This document shows, one piece after another, positions 9,850-18,471 of a stretch of DNA of 64,000 bases. Under the pieces are notes generated by a model, which worked only from the letters and a program-made list of their open reading frames with translations, was not told the DNA's origin and searched no databases. Position 1 is the stretch's first letter, and the number at the start of each line of letters is the position of its first letter. This DNA is from Piscinibacter sp. (lineage in GTDB: Bacteria > Pseudomonadota > Gammaproteobacteria > Burkholderiales > Burkholderiaceae_C), in contig JAHBZL010000025.1 of NCBI GenBank assembly GCA_019635485.1, positions 1 through 64,000 of the forward strand. The letters are read 5' to 3'. The position numbers were made by a program, and so were the translations under genes.

Positions 9850-10995
9850 ATGAAAACCCGACCGCCTACCTACGTCTGGCAGCACCCGGACTGGCCCGAC
9901 CTCCGGCATGACCGCGTTCGTGTCGGCGAAGCCTTGGCCAGGGCGCGCCGTGCGCAGGGCCTGGTCGAAGGCAAGCTCGCAGTCCTTGGCTTCGAACAAC
10001 GCCTGGAACTGGCCGCAGAAGCCTGGAGCCAGGAGGCGCTTGCGACCTCGGCCATCGAGGGCGAGCGCCTGGACCTGGCCACCGTGCGCAGCTCGGTGGC
10101 GCGGCGGATGGGTGTGGGCCAGCAGGATGGGCCCAGCGCGCCGCGCAACGTGGAAGGCCTGCTCGACATCATGGACGACGCAGTCAAGCGTTGCCACGAC
10201 CCGCTGACCCACGAGCGCCTGCACGCCTGGCATGCCGCGCTCTTTCCCACCGGCTACTCCGGCATGACGAAGATCCGCGTCGGCGGCTACCGCGAGCACG
10301 GTGAGCCGATGCAGATCGTCAGTGGTCGGGTGGGGCGAGAGAAGGTGCACTACGAGGCACCGCCTTCGGCGCGGGTGCCACACGAGATGGATCGCCTGCT
10401 GCAGTGGTTCAACGCTGCCACCGAGCCCGACACGCTGGTCCGGGCAGCGATCGCGCACCTGTGGTTCGAGACCATCCATCCGTTCGAGGACGGCAACGGC
10501 CGCCTCGGGCGTGTGCTGGTCGACCTGCTGCTGGCCCGCGACAGCGGCGAAGCCAGCCGCTTGTTCCGCACGTCCCAGCGCCTGCTCGATCGTCGCCGCG
10601 ACTACTACGCGAACCTGGAGCGCGCGCAGCATGGCGACCCCGACGTGACGGACTGGGTGTGCTGGTTCATCGAACAGATGCAGGCCGCCTGCGAAGAGGC
10701 GTCGACGGTGGTGGACCACACGCTCGTGAAGGCCCGGTTCTGGCTGGACCACGGCGACAAGGCGATGAATGAGCGGCAGCGCAAAGTGATGAACCTGCTG
10801 CTGGATGCCGGACCGGGTGGTTTCGACGGCGGCATGAGCACGAAGAAGTACGAGAACGTCACGGGCACGTCGCGGGCGACAGCGTCGCGCGAACTCATCG
10901 ACCTTGAAGCGATGGGGCTGCTGCAGCAGGTGGGCGGGGGCCGCTCGACGCGCTACTACGTCAGGCTGCCTGGCTGGGTGCCGGCGTCGACGTAG
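9850..10995 (+). CDS. Fic-family protein, class II, with C-terminal winged helix
   Basis: A 381-residue Fic enzyme. Order: an N-terminal DUF4172-like region, the inhibitory helix TSAIEG (T66..E70-G71, matching (S/T)xxxE(G/N)), the Fic core with HPFEDGNGR (H210-R218), and a C-terminal winged helix (~320-375). Family members transfer AMP or related groups from nucleotides onto Ser, Thr or Tyr of target proteins, and the Glu of the inhibitory helix keeps ATP misplaced until released. All catalytic residues are present. The start at 9850 fits the domain boundary (KTRPPTYVWQHPDWPDL). The C-terminal DNA-binding-like domain together with the doubled operator upstream suggests self-repression. Target unknown. 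Confidence 0.93.
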   Translation: MKTRPPTYVWQHPDWPDLRHDRVRVGEALARARRAQGLVEGKLAVLGFEQRLELAAEAWSQEALATSAIEGERLDLATVRSSVARRMGVGQQDGPSAPRNVEGLLDIMDDAVKRCHDPLTHERLHAWHAALFPTGYSGMTKIRVGGYREHGEPMQIVSGRVGREKVHYEAPPSARVPHEMDRLLQWFNAATEPDTLVRAAIAHLWFETIHPFEDGNGRLGRVLVDLLLARDSGEASRLFRTSQRLLDRRRDYYANLERAQHGDPDVTDWVCWFIEQMQAACEEASTVVDHTLVKARFWLDHGDKAMNERQRKVMNLLLDAGPGGFDGGMSTKKYENVTGTSRATASRELIDLEAMGLLQQVGGGRSTRYYVRLPGWVPAST

Positions 10996-11158
10996 CCTGT
11001 ACTTCAGGCTCCGGGCAGGCCGGAAACGGGTGCAATTGGGTGAAGAAATGGAGCGCGCTGTCTTGCGTTCGTGCCGCCTTGGATTGAAGGAGCCGAACCA
11101 TGGCATGACGGAGTCGCCGACTTTGGCCGCCAGCGCGGTCCGCCGGCCTTTAGTCCCG

Positions 11159-12670
11159 TCACCTGGTCAGCGAGCGATCCGCCCAGGCGCGGACTTGTGC
11201 GACCTGCGATTCGTCGAGAGGCAATTGTTCCCGCCGACTGAGTTCGAGCACGCTGTCGATGAAGCGTTGAGCGAGCGACTTCGGATCGTCGGCGCCTTCG
11301 CCGAACGGATGGCCCCCGAGCACGATGCCTTTGAGGACGAAGCTCACGTCAGCGCGACTGATGGCATGCCCCGCCTCGCGACACTGGTCGCGGACCCTCT
11401 TGCCTGTCTCAGCAAGCTGGAACGGTTGGGCCTGGAGGTCTTCTGACAGCGCCACGAGCACGGCATGCAGTTCGACTGGGGAGAGCAACGGCATCCCCGT
11501 GGCCACGTGGACGAGGTTCATGACCGGCAAGAGATCGCTGTCGATTCCCCAGTCCGGCCGAGTCGAGGAGTTCGGGCCGGCAGGCGGCGGGGACGGGAAG
11601 TCCGGATCGGTGACAAAGCCGCCGGCAACCGACCAGTCCGTGCGCAGGGGCCCGAGATCCAGGGCTTCCAGGAAGCGTCTGAATGTCGCCTTGCCGCCCC
11701 AATCCGCGGCCAGCGAGCCGTGCCGATCAATGATCAGCTGGGCCAGCCTGCCGCACGGCACGGGCCTTCGTGCCGCAGCAACTTCGTCGCGAACCAGTTG
11801 GCCCACGGCCGCCAGGTTGCCTGTGCTGACCCCGGCCTGCTTGACTGTGGTGCCGCTGCGCTCAGGCGACTCGTGACGGGCCGGATCAAGGATCACGCCT
11901 GTTTCCCAGCGGACGAGCAGTGGCTCGAGCTTCAGCGAGTCCACCAGCGCACGGAAGCTGTTGAACCCGGCCCAATCGGCAGGGTCGAGCCCGTTGACCT
12001 CTGCGGGGGCCTTGCTGGCCAGCCAGGGCAACGCGACGGGTTTGGAAGATCCTGCGACGGCCTTGCTGATGAACACGCCAACGTCTCGAGCAACATCTGC
12101 CTTCGACCGCTCGGGAACGGCCGGCGGTGCCCCGGGCGCGGATTCCGGTTCGTCGAATCCGAGTCCGGCCCTGATGAATTCGTCCTGGTCGATCAGGAGA
12201 TCGGCGGATGCCTGATAGGCCGCGGAGGGGAATCCGATGGCCAGGACTGTGGTGCGTCGATCCCACCGTCGCAGCTTGCGCAGGACGGGTGTGAAATCTG
12301 CATCCGCCGAGAACACGATGAACTCGTCATAGTGAACCTGGTGCTGCAGCAACTCGACGATGTCCAGCACCATGTGGATGTCGGTGCTGGTCTTGCCCTC
12401 GCTCGTCATTGCCGGGCAGTCGATGATCTCGAAGCCGGCTCGGTTGAAGGCCGGCCGGAATCGCTGGTAGACCTGCGGATTGAGGTAACAGCGCCGGACG
12501 AGCAGGCGTCGTGCAGCGCCCTCGGGCGCGTGCGGCGGTGCAGGCAACGCATCCGTGAGCCATCGAATCCAGTTCATTGGCTGGAACGCGAAGCGATCGG
12601 CGACTGCGGGATCGAGCCGCCGCAGGCCGGAGAAGACATTGTCGAAATCGACGAACAGTGCGCTTTTCAT
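11159..12670 (-). CDS. NYN-domain RNase (LabA/DUF88) with C-terminal OST-HTH-like repeats
   Basis: The 503-residue protein opens with a NYN/PIN-like nuclease domain: VDFDN at residues 7-11, STDIHMVLDIV near 95-105, and FSADADFTPVL near 120-130 give the metal-binding acidic set. After ~190 three winged-helix-like segments follow, two beginning with ARDVGVFISKAV and VGQLVRDEVA patterns, similar to OST-HTH/LOTUS domains that bind RNA. The architecture is common among predicted bacterial RNA-processing or defence nucleases. An ATG at 12691 is also possible; 12670 is preferred because the fold begins at residue 2. It ends a same-strand run with HNH, HIT and recombinase genes. Confidence 0.85.
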   Translation of the reverse strand: MKSALFVDFDNVFSGLRRLDPAVADRFAFQPMNWIRWLTDALPAPPHAPEGAARRLLVRRCYLNPQVYQRFRPAFNRAGFEIIDCPAMTSEGKTSTDIHMVLDIVELLQHQVHYDEFIVFSADADFTPVLRKLRRWDRRTTVLAIGFPSAAYQASADLLIDQDEFIRAGLGFDEPESAPGAPPAVPERSKADVARDVGVFISKAVAGSSKPVALPWLASKAPAEVNGLDPADWAGFNSFRALVDSLKLEPLLVRWETGVILDPARHESPERSGTTVKQAGVSTGNLAAVGQLVRDEVAAARRPVPCGRLAQLIIDRHGSLAADWGGKATFRRFLEALDLGPLRTDWSVAGGFVTDPDFPSPPPAGPNSSTRPDWGIDSDLLPVMNLVHVATGMPLLSPVELHAVLVALSEDLQAQPFQLAETGKRVRDQCREAGHAISRADVSFVLKGIVLGGHPFGEGADDPKSLAQRFIDSVLELSRREQLPLDESQVAQVRAWADRSLTR

Positions 12671-12792
12671 GCCCGTCACGATGACGCCCAACGAGTCGGT
12701 GGAAATGCGAGGTTAGCAGCCGCTGCCTAGGCTGACCTTGAAGTCTGCCGCGTCGGCGTGCGGGCCGCTTTCGCCCGCCACGGCAACCTCGG

Positions 12793-13770
12793 TCAGGTCG
12801 TTCGAGTGTGACCGCGGTTGCCTTCGAGCTTCCGTGCGGGCGCCTTGAAAACGTTCTTCTGGTTCCACACCAGGAAAGGCGGCGCCGGCCGCATGTCCAT
12901 CTGCTGCGGCGCCAGCAGCCGCTGCCCGTGGTGCCGCAACTCACCTTGCTGGCTGCGGTCTCCGGCCATCGCGTGTTGGCTGAAGATGACCCGGTGCTCG
13001 GCGGGCTCAACCGTGAACGCGCCCAAGTCGAACAGCTTGTGGTGCAGCGCGCACAGGGCCAGGCCATTGGGTTCGATGTCGGGCCCGCCGACGTGATGCC
13101 ACTGGATGTGGGCGGCCTCCAGGCCCGCACTCAACTGGCCGATGCGCAGGTCGAAGCCGCAGACGCAGCACCGGTACTCGTATGCGCGCAGCACACGTTC
13201 GCGGAAGCCGGGGTCGCGCCTGCGGCGTTCGGCCGGTCCATAGATCGGCATGTCCGGTTCTTTGGCCAGGTGCGCCACCGTGCGGTCCAGGTCCAGTCCA
13301 ACAGCGGCCGCGATGTCGGCATGCAGCGTCGCAGGGAAGTAGGTTTCCAGCACGCGCGCCGCCACGGCTTCCAGCAGGCCCGGCACTTTGCGAAGGGCCT
13401 CGTCCACCTGGGGCGGAAAGCCGCCCTGCACGTGATGCGTCCGCAGTTCACCCAGGTTGGGCGTGGCACCGGCAGGACGGGACAGCATCTCACGGGGCCC
13501 GTTCAGATCCCACAGCGAACCCTGGCCATCCGTGGCGAGGTGCCAGAACGGGTAGTGGCGCGACTTTGCGGCACCGCTGGGGCCGAACTCGGCAAGCAGC
13601 GCTTGCAGCGAACCGTCGATGGCGGCGAACTCCACGAGCCGCGGTTCATCACGCTGCACGCGGGCCAGCGCCAGCAGGATCAGCAGCGGCTTGTGCGGGG
13701 CATACACACCGGCCCGCTGGGCGCGCCGGATGTTGTCGAAGGTCTCCAGGACCTGCGCAGCCGTCTTCAT
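12793..13770 (-). CDS. HNH endonuclease with SBD/McrA-like N-terminal domain (type IV-like restriction)
   Basis: This 325-residue protein has a C-terminal HNH nuclease at ~195-260: a CxxC pair in YRCCVCGFDL, then AAHIQWHHVGGPD, then NGLALCALHHKLFDLGAFTV. This pattern is shared with the ScoMcrA family, whose N-terminal SBD domain reads phosphorothioate or otherwise modified DNA. The N-terminal half here (APHKPLLILLALAR opening) fits that architecture. Family members cut modified foreign DNA. The ATG at 13770 is 1 nt after the HIT stop (TGA-G-ATG), so the two are translationally coupled. The modification recognised is not deducible. Confidence 0.85.
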   Translation of the reverse strand: MKTAAQVLETFDNIRRAQRAGVYAPHKPLLILLALARVQRDEPRLVEFAAIDGSLQALLAEFGPSGAAKSRHYPFWHLATDGQGSLWDLNGPREMLSRPAGATPNLGELRTHHVQGGFPPQVDEALRKVPGLLEAVAARVLETYFPATLHADIAAAVGLDLDRTVAHLAKEPDMPIYGPAERRRRDPGFRERVLRAYEYRCCVCGFDLRIGQLSAGLEAAHIQWHHVGGPDIEPNGLALCALHHKLFDLGAFTVEPAEHRVIFSQHAMAGDRSQQGELRHHGQRLLAPQQMDMRPAPPFLVWNQKNVFKAPARKLEGNRGHTRTT

Positions 13771-13771
13771 C

Positions 13772-14185
13772 TCAGACTGGCTCACCGCCACGAGCAGACC
13801 AGTAGTCGGCACGCTCCGGAAAGATCCACCGCACACCACCGCGCGGATCGACCTGGTCGCCCGTGTAGCGCGGGATCAGGTGCACATGCAGGTGCGGCAC
13901 CGTCTGCCCGGCAGCCGGGCCGTCGTTGACGCCGATGTTGTAGCCATCGGGGCGCAGCGTCTGGCCCAGGTCGCGACGGGCCATGTCGAGCAACTCGAGG
14001 ACGGCGTCGCGCTCTGGGGGCTCCAGCTCGAAGAAGCTCCCTACGTGCCGGCGCGGCAGCACCAGCGTGTGACCACGTGACACGGGGTAGGCATCCTGGA
14101 TGACCACGGCGAGGTGGTTGGCATGCACGATCCTGGTTGGCGGCAAGGTGCAGAACGGGCAGTCGGTGGCAGCAGGCGTCGACAT
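13772..14185 (-). CDS. HIT-family nucleotide hydrolase/transferase
   Basis: A 137-residue HIT protein with CPFC at residues 8-11 (a zinc-type knuckle half), the RGHTLVLPRRHV segment, and the histidine triad VPHLHVHLIPRY near residue 95. Family enzymes hydrolyse adenylylated or dinucleoside-polyphosphate substrates through the middle His. ATG 14185 was chosen because the conserved CPFC follows immediately; upstream frame overlaps the recombinase. It begins 17 nt after the recombinase stop and is coupled to the HNH gene by a 1-nt gap, which ties it to this mobile gene run and away from housekeeping. Confidence 0.9.
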   Translation of the reverse strand: MSTPAATDCPFCTLPPTRIVHANHLAVVIQDAYPVSRGHTLVLPRRHVGSFFELEPPERDAVLELLDMARRDLGQTLRPDGYNIGVNDGPAAGQTVPHLHVHLIPRYTGDQVDPRGGVRWIFPERADYWSARGGEPV

Positions 14186-14202
14186 GGGCGGCCAAGCGTA
14201 AC

Positions 14203-15243
14203 TCAGCGACGAGCGCGACTCGAACCCAGGTACACCGATGTGATCTGGCTTCTCGAATGCCCGAGGGACTCCGAGACCAGGCGCCGCGCCGCCAGGTCGA
14301 CGGCCACATCCGCGCGCTCGGCAGTCGCCACCGGCGGCGCCACGCCCGTCTCGGCCTCGTAGCGCTCGGCCGCATAGCCATGCCGCAGGCCATGCGCCGT
14401 CACGCCAAGCATGGCCTTGGTCAGGCCGAACAACTCCATCACGTAGCGCTGGTGCCGAATGGCACGCGCGAGTTGGTAGCGCGGGTCGCTGAGGCTGTCG
14501 TTCTCGCCGGGCGCCACGCGGCGGGCGTGCTCGATCGCTGCAAGCTGTGTCGGCGTGACCACGGGCACGTAGCGCAGCCGGCCGCCCTTGGTGCCGCGCC
14601 GCAGCTGCAGGTATTCCGCCGCGCCGGCAGCCGCCTTGCCGGCCTGGGCCGCGGTCACGATGTCCTGGTGGGGGCGGAACATCACCGCTTCCTTGCAACG
14701 CAGGCCGAACTCCTTCATCAGCTCGATCTGCACGGCCACGCGATCGTCGAATTCGGCGACAGCCGCGATCACCTCCTCGGGCACCACGCCGTTGTCGCCC
14801 CAGGCCTTGCTGTGCTTAGTCACGTAGCTGCGACGGTGGAGGGTCTCGTCGCTGATGTAGGTGCTGATCGGCAGCACCAGCCCTGGCTTGCCGATCCAAC
14901 CCGCGAACGTGCGCAGGTAGCTGTGCGCTTTCTGGATGGCGGAAGGCCCGAGCACGCCTGCCTTGGCGCGCCGTTCCATGTCGGCGAACAGGAAGCGCAC
15001 ATGCCGGTCGCCTAAAGAACGCGGGTCGGGCTTGAAGCTCTTGATGTCGTTGTGTTCCAGGTAGTGGAAGGCTCGGTAGATGTACTGCCGTCGGTCTTCC
15101 ATGGTGTCGTGGGAGACGCCCTTGTCCTTGACCGCGTGGCGGAAATTGTTCTGGACGAACAGCGCATTCAGGACGAAGCCTCGCCTGCCGGTTTGAAGCG
15201 GCAGGGTGCGCAGGTTGACGGTGCGCGGGTCGAGGTCACGCAT
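14203..15243 (-). CDS. tyrosine recombinase (integrase domain protein)
   Basis: A 346-residue site-specific recombinase. An N-terminal SAM-like core-binding region is followed by the catalytic domain: first Arg in KEFGLRCKEAVMF, the HxxR box in AHGLRHGYAAER, and the active Tyr in LGHSRSQITSVYLG near the C-terminus. It differs clearly from the second integrase at 19882, whose boxes are of phage-P4 type. GGAG lies ~8 nt before the ATG at 15243. It is the first gene of a same-strand series with HIT, HNH and NYN genes. It may serve an older or different element nested in the island. Confidence 0.88.
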   Translation of the reverse strand: MRDLDPRTVNLRTLPLQTGRRGFVLNALFVQNNFRHAVKDKGVSHDTMEDRRQYIYRAFHYLEHNDIKSFKPDPRSLGDRHVRFLFADMERRAKAGVLGPSAIQKAHSYLRTFAGWIGKPGLVLPISTYISDETLHRRSYVTKHSKAWGDNGVVPEEVIAAVAEFDDRVAVQIELMKEFGLRCKEAVMFRPHQDIVTAAQAGKAAAGAAEYLQLRRGTKGGRLRYVPVVTPTQLAAIEHARRVAPGENDSLSDPRYQLARAIRHQRYVMELFGLTKAMLGVTAHGLRHGYAAERYEAETGVAPPVATAERADVAVDLAARRLVSESLGHSRSQITSVYLGSSRARR

Positions 15244-15300
15244 GGTGGTGCTCCGTGTGGGTAGGTTCGTGCGGCACCGTCCCGCCGGTGCCAGGCGCAT

Positions 15301-15740
15301 TCAGGGTTCGCGCTTGCCGCCATCGGCATGGGCGCAGGCCAGTCGTAAAAGTGATCGCCCAAACACGGCGTCTGGCGCCGTGGCAGCCCGCTCGAGGCGG
15401 GGCACAGGGGAATGGCCACGTTGGTGGCCACGCTGCGCAGCAGGTGCATGGGCGTCACCCATGCTGAAGCGCTCGGGGCGCTTCAGGGCTTCACGATCTG
15501 CCGCATGGCCTGAGTGCGCCAGTGCCACCTGGCGCGCCATGCGTGCGTGCACACCGGCGAACCCGATCGTGTCGGTGTTCGTCGGCGCCTTGAAGGCGCG
15601 CGCGCAGCAGTCGTTGGGGAGTCTTCCAGCAGGCATCGCGTGCCCGCTGCAGTTGCGCGATCAGGGTCGCGCGCATCAAGCCGCGTGGCTCGGGGGCCAG
15701 GGGCTTGCATGTCGGCTTCGATCAAGGTCGCTGCCGGCAT
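15301..15740 (-). pseudogene. possible degraded gene, frames broken
   Basis: Minus-strand frames here show strongly coding-like third positions but no single frame spans the region. From about 15740 one frame reads TLIEADMQAPGPRATRL; a second continues MRATLIAQLQRARDACWKTP; a third continues to 15301 with KAPTNTDTIGFAGVHARMAR and a following helix. The handover between frames implies at least two small indels. I cannot name the family. It could be coincidence in GC-rich DNA. Confidence 0.3.
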
Positions 15741-16246
15741 CGTCATCGGCTGTCGGGTTGACAGGCCGGGGATCTGAGCCAGAAGGCTCGTGCACCTGAT
15801 GGTGCTCTGGAGGGCTTGCCATTCGCGCTCGATGCGCCCGGTGGGCCAGCTGCCCGGTGCCAAAGGCGCGGCAAGCATGCGCGATGGCCGCCGCACTTGC
15901 AAGCTCGAAAAGTGCCGTTACGACGCCAATACCTACGTGAGGCCTGCACGCCCCCTGGGGTTGACGAATGGATTCCATACCTCTCTCTCCGAAGCCTGAT
16001 CGTGGCGAACTTGCTGGTCGGGTTGCAGACGCACCGGAAACAGACCTGAGGGCCGAATCAAGCAATCAGACGGCCGTATCACTCGGGCTGCAGCCCCACT
16101 TCGCCGAAGCAAAACGTGCCGCAGCGCGTGATCCCGGAGATCGACGGCCGATTTCCGGGGGGACTTCGACCCGCCTTTCCAGTGGACGTGATTGGCAGCG
16201 TTGGCAACAGTAGAGCCATGTCGGCACCACTGCTGCTGGAGGTCCC
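15741..16246. other. gene-free stretch upstream of the first ParM-like gene
   Basis: No reading frame here looks convincingly coding. The final ~60 bp before 16247 includes GGAGGTCCC close to the ATG, a good ribosome-binding site. A centromere-like repeat array (parC), usual beside ParM, was looked for and not seen. Confidence 0.3.
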
Positions 16247-17281
16247 ATGGGAAGCATCGTCAGGGCCATCGATCTCGGCTTCGGCCACACGAAGTTCACC
16301 ACCGTCAACGCGAGCGGCGAGCTCCGATACGCCAGCTTCCCGTCGCTGGCCCTGGCCAGCGTCGAGCCGCACACCGCGCGCGTTCTGCTCGCGCCGCGGC
16401 GGACGGTGTCGGTGCGGGTGGGCCAGCTCTTCTACGAGGTGGGGCCGGATGTTCTGTCGGTCGGCGCGCGCAGCAAGCCCATCTTGTCGGTCGAGGGCTA
16501 CACACAGGCAGCCGACTACAAGGCCTTGATGCTCGGGGCGCTGCACTACATGCAGGCCGACGAGATCGACGTTCTGGTGGTGGGCCTGCCTGTCTCCGAG
16601 TTCACTGCGCGCAAATCGGCACTGGAACGCCTGTGCGTGGGTGAGCACGACGTGGGCAAGGGCCGCAAGGTGAAGGTGCACAAGGCGCTGGTGGTGGCGC
16701 AACCGCAAGGCGCTCTGGTGGCTTACGCCGAGGAGCATGGCCTGCTGGACCAGATCGGCCAGCAGGAAAACCTGATCATCGATTGCGGCACACGCACGCT
16801 GGACTGGTTGACGGCACGCGGCCTGCGCCTGGTGGCCAACCGCAGCTACTCGGCGCAGTACGGTGTGCATGACGTGGTGTCGGCGATCTGCGAGGCCATC
16901 TCGCGCGAGATCGGCGAGCGCTACGACGAGCCGCACACCGTGGATGAGGCTCTGCGCACCGGCAGGAGCTTGACGACCTACGGCAAGACCCGCGAGATTC
17001 AGCGCTACATGCCCATCGTCGAGGGCATCGCCGCCGAAGGCATCCTGGCCTTGACCAACTCCATCGGCGGCAAATACCGCTTCGCCAACATCGTGCTCAG
17101 CGGCGGCGGCGCACATCTCTTCCGAAAGGCGCTGCGGGACGCCTTCAAGAAGCAGCCGGTGCTGGAGCTGGCCGACCCGTTCTACGCGAACGTGCGCGGC
17201 TTCCAGCGTGCCGGCGTCGACCGCCTGCGCGCCCAAGCCCCCACCGATGCCAGCCAAGGAGCACAGCATGAAGCGCAGTGA
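16247..17281 (+). CDS. ParM/StbA-like actin-type ATPase (first copy)
   Basis: A 344-residue actin-fold protein. Phosphate-1 motif IDLGFGHTKF lies at residues ~8-17, phosphate-2 IIDCGTRTLDWL near 175-190, and the adenosine-type motif IVLSGGGAHLF near 280-290. Length and motif order match plasmid ParM/StbA/Alp proteins, which polymerise with ATP to move DNA or organise partners. A strong GGAGG site precedes the ATG. The next small gene overlaps its 3' end by 14 nt, the usual location of an adaptor such as ParR. No plasmid replication gene is in the island, so the role may be excised-island maintenance. Confidence 0.88.
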   Translation: MGSIVRAIDLGFGHTKFTTVNASGELRYASFPSLALASVEPHTARVLLAPRRTVSVRVGQLFYEVGPDVLSVGARSKPILSVEGYTQAADYKALMLGALHYMQADEIDVLVVGLPVSEFTARKSALERLCVGEHDVGKGRKVKVHKALVVAQPQGALVAYAEEHGLLDQIGQQENLIIDCGTRTLDWLTARGLRLVANRSYSAQYGVHDVVSAICEAISREIGERYDEPHTVDEALRTGRSLTTYGKTREIQRYMPIVEGIAAEGILALTNSIGGKYRFANIVLSGGGAHLFRKALRDAFKKQPVLELADPFYANVRGFQRAGVDRLRAQAPTDASQGAQHEAQ

Positions 17282-17570
17282 GGGTGACGACGAAACGCCG
17301 GGGCCAGCGGACTCGGGCCGCGACGAGCCGATGCTGGAGTTCTATGCCCAGGTGGGCGCCTGGCAGCACGGCCCGCTCTATGAAGACCTGGCGAGGCTGC
17401 CCAAGGGCCGGCGCCGCGCCGAGCGCTTCCGCACGCTGGCCTACCTCGGGGTCCTCGTCGAGCAGGAAAGGCGAGGTGGCGATGCCAAGCCTGGCGCACT
17501 GCTCAGGTCGGCATCGCCACCGGCCAGCCCGTCGGCCGGCGGCATCTTCGACGACCCGCTGCCGGAGTAG
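17268..17570 (+). CDS. small ParM-partner-like protein, 100 aa
   Basis: A 100-residue protein starting inside the 3' end of the ParM gene with AAGGAG 6 nt before its ATG. The middle is a positively charged helix (KGRRRAERFRTLAYLGVLVE), and the C-terminus is a flexible stretch ending in an acidic tip (GGIFDDPLPE). Position and size fit the DNA-binding or filament-capping adaptor encoded after ParM-type ATPases. No ribbon-helix-helix motif is clear, so ParR homology is not shown; the adaptor role is inferred from position. Confidence 0.65.
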   Translation: MKRSEGDDETPGPADSGRDEPMLEFYAQVGAWQHGPLYEDLARLPKGRRRAERFRTLAYLGVLVEQERRGGDAKPGALLRSASPPASPSAGGIFDDPLPE

Positions 17571-17640
17571 CGGGCGGTGCAGCCCTTGACGGCGGGTGAT
17601 CGCATGGGACTTTCAGGTGAACCTTCACCTGGGAGTCACC

Positions 17641-18156
17641 ATGTACGTCTTGGAGACGCTGACCGGTCGTGTCATCGAGGCGCGCCGCTACCTGAATCGC
17701 ATCCCCGGCCTGCGCGACGACGACCCGTCGCGCGAGCGCTGGGAACTGTGGCTGGCCGACGCCAGCAACCACGAGCACAAGATCGTCGTCTACAGCCGGT
17801 GCATGCCGGCACGTGCGGGCCATGCCGTCACCGTCATCCACTACGGCGGGCGTGGCGTGGGCCTGTACAACCTGAGCATCGGCATGCGCGTGAACTTCGT
17901 GCTGGAGAACCCCATCGCGCTGCTTCGGAGCATCGATGTCGTGGTCATCGTGTTTGGATCGTTCGGCGCGCTGATGCTCGGCGCCTACTGGCATCCGATG
18001 GTCCTGCTGATCGGCTTGCCGCTGCTGGCGCTGTATGGCCCGGTCGCGATGCTGAGCCGCCGCCACTACCAGGTCAGCCTGGCCAATCAGGTCGAAGAGA
18101 TGTTGGACCCGATTCAGGTGGAAGACGTCGTCAAGCCCTTCAAGCCGCGCCGCTGA
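17641..18156 (+). CDS. hypothetical membrane protein, 171 aa
   Basis: The first ~95 residues look like a soluble beta-rich domain (MYVLETLTGRVIEARRYLNR, with HKIVVYSRCMPARAGHAVTV later). Two adjacent TM helices follow at ~100-142 (SIDVVVIVFGSFGALMLGAY and MVLLIGLPLLALYGPVAML), and a cytoplasmic tail ends KPFKPRR. I do not recognise the family. It lies between the two ParM-like genes, same strand, 70 bp after the small partner gene, and has its own ribosome-binding region (GGGAGTCACC). It could anchor a filament or partner to the membrane; that is speculation from context. Confidence 0.7.
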   Translation: MYVLETLTGRVIEARRYLNRIPGLRDDDPSRERWELWLADASNHEHKIVVYSRCMPARAGHAVTVIHYGGRGVGLYNLSIGMRVNFVLENPIALLRSIDVVVIVFGSFGALMLGAYWHPMVLLIGLPLLALYGPVAMLSRRHYQVSLANQVEEMLDPIQVEDVVKPFKPRR

Positions 18157-18471
18157 AGCCACCTGCAGCCCGTGCTGGGTCGGGTTGGGGCCCGACCAGC
18201 GAGCCTGCTTGGCAGGCGCCCACGGCAGGCGTAGATTCACTGCGCTCGGGCATGTGCACCTTGCCATGCCCACCGTCCTGTCCACAGCGAAGGGCGGCGT
18301 TAGCGGTCGTGACCCGCACTTCAATCGAATCGCCCCGCCAGGGGTGCATCCCCTCATCCGGCTTGAACCGCGCACCAGACGCATGCCTGGGCCCAGCGCG
18401 AGGCAGGCCCATGGCCCATCGACGGCCAAACCTATGAGCCTTGCACCGCAAGGCCGACGCGGAGCACCACC
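18157..18471. other. intergenic stretch between membrane protein and second ParM-like gene
   Basis: About 315 bp with no convincing gene. A small GC hairpin (GGTCGGGTTGGGGCCCGACC, near 18178-18198) could end the upstream transcript. The end of the region carries GGAG 8 nt before the ATG at 18472, so the second ParM-like gene may have its own promoter here. No iteron-like repeat was seen. Confidence 0.35.

Noticed and set aside
15301..16246. Possible parC/centromere repeats or CRISPR
   Set aside because: No regularly spaced direct repeats found by eye; only unstructured GC-rich sequence and frame fragments.
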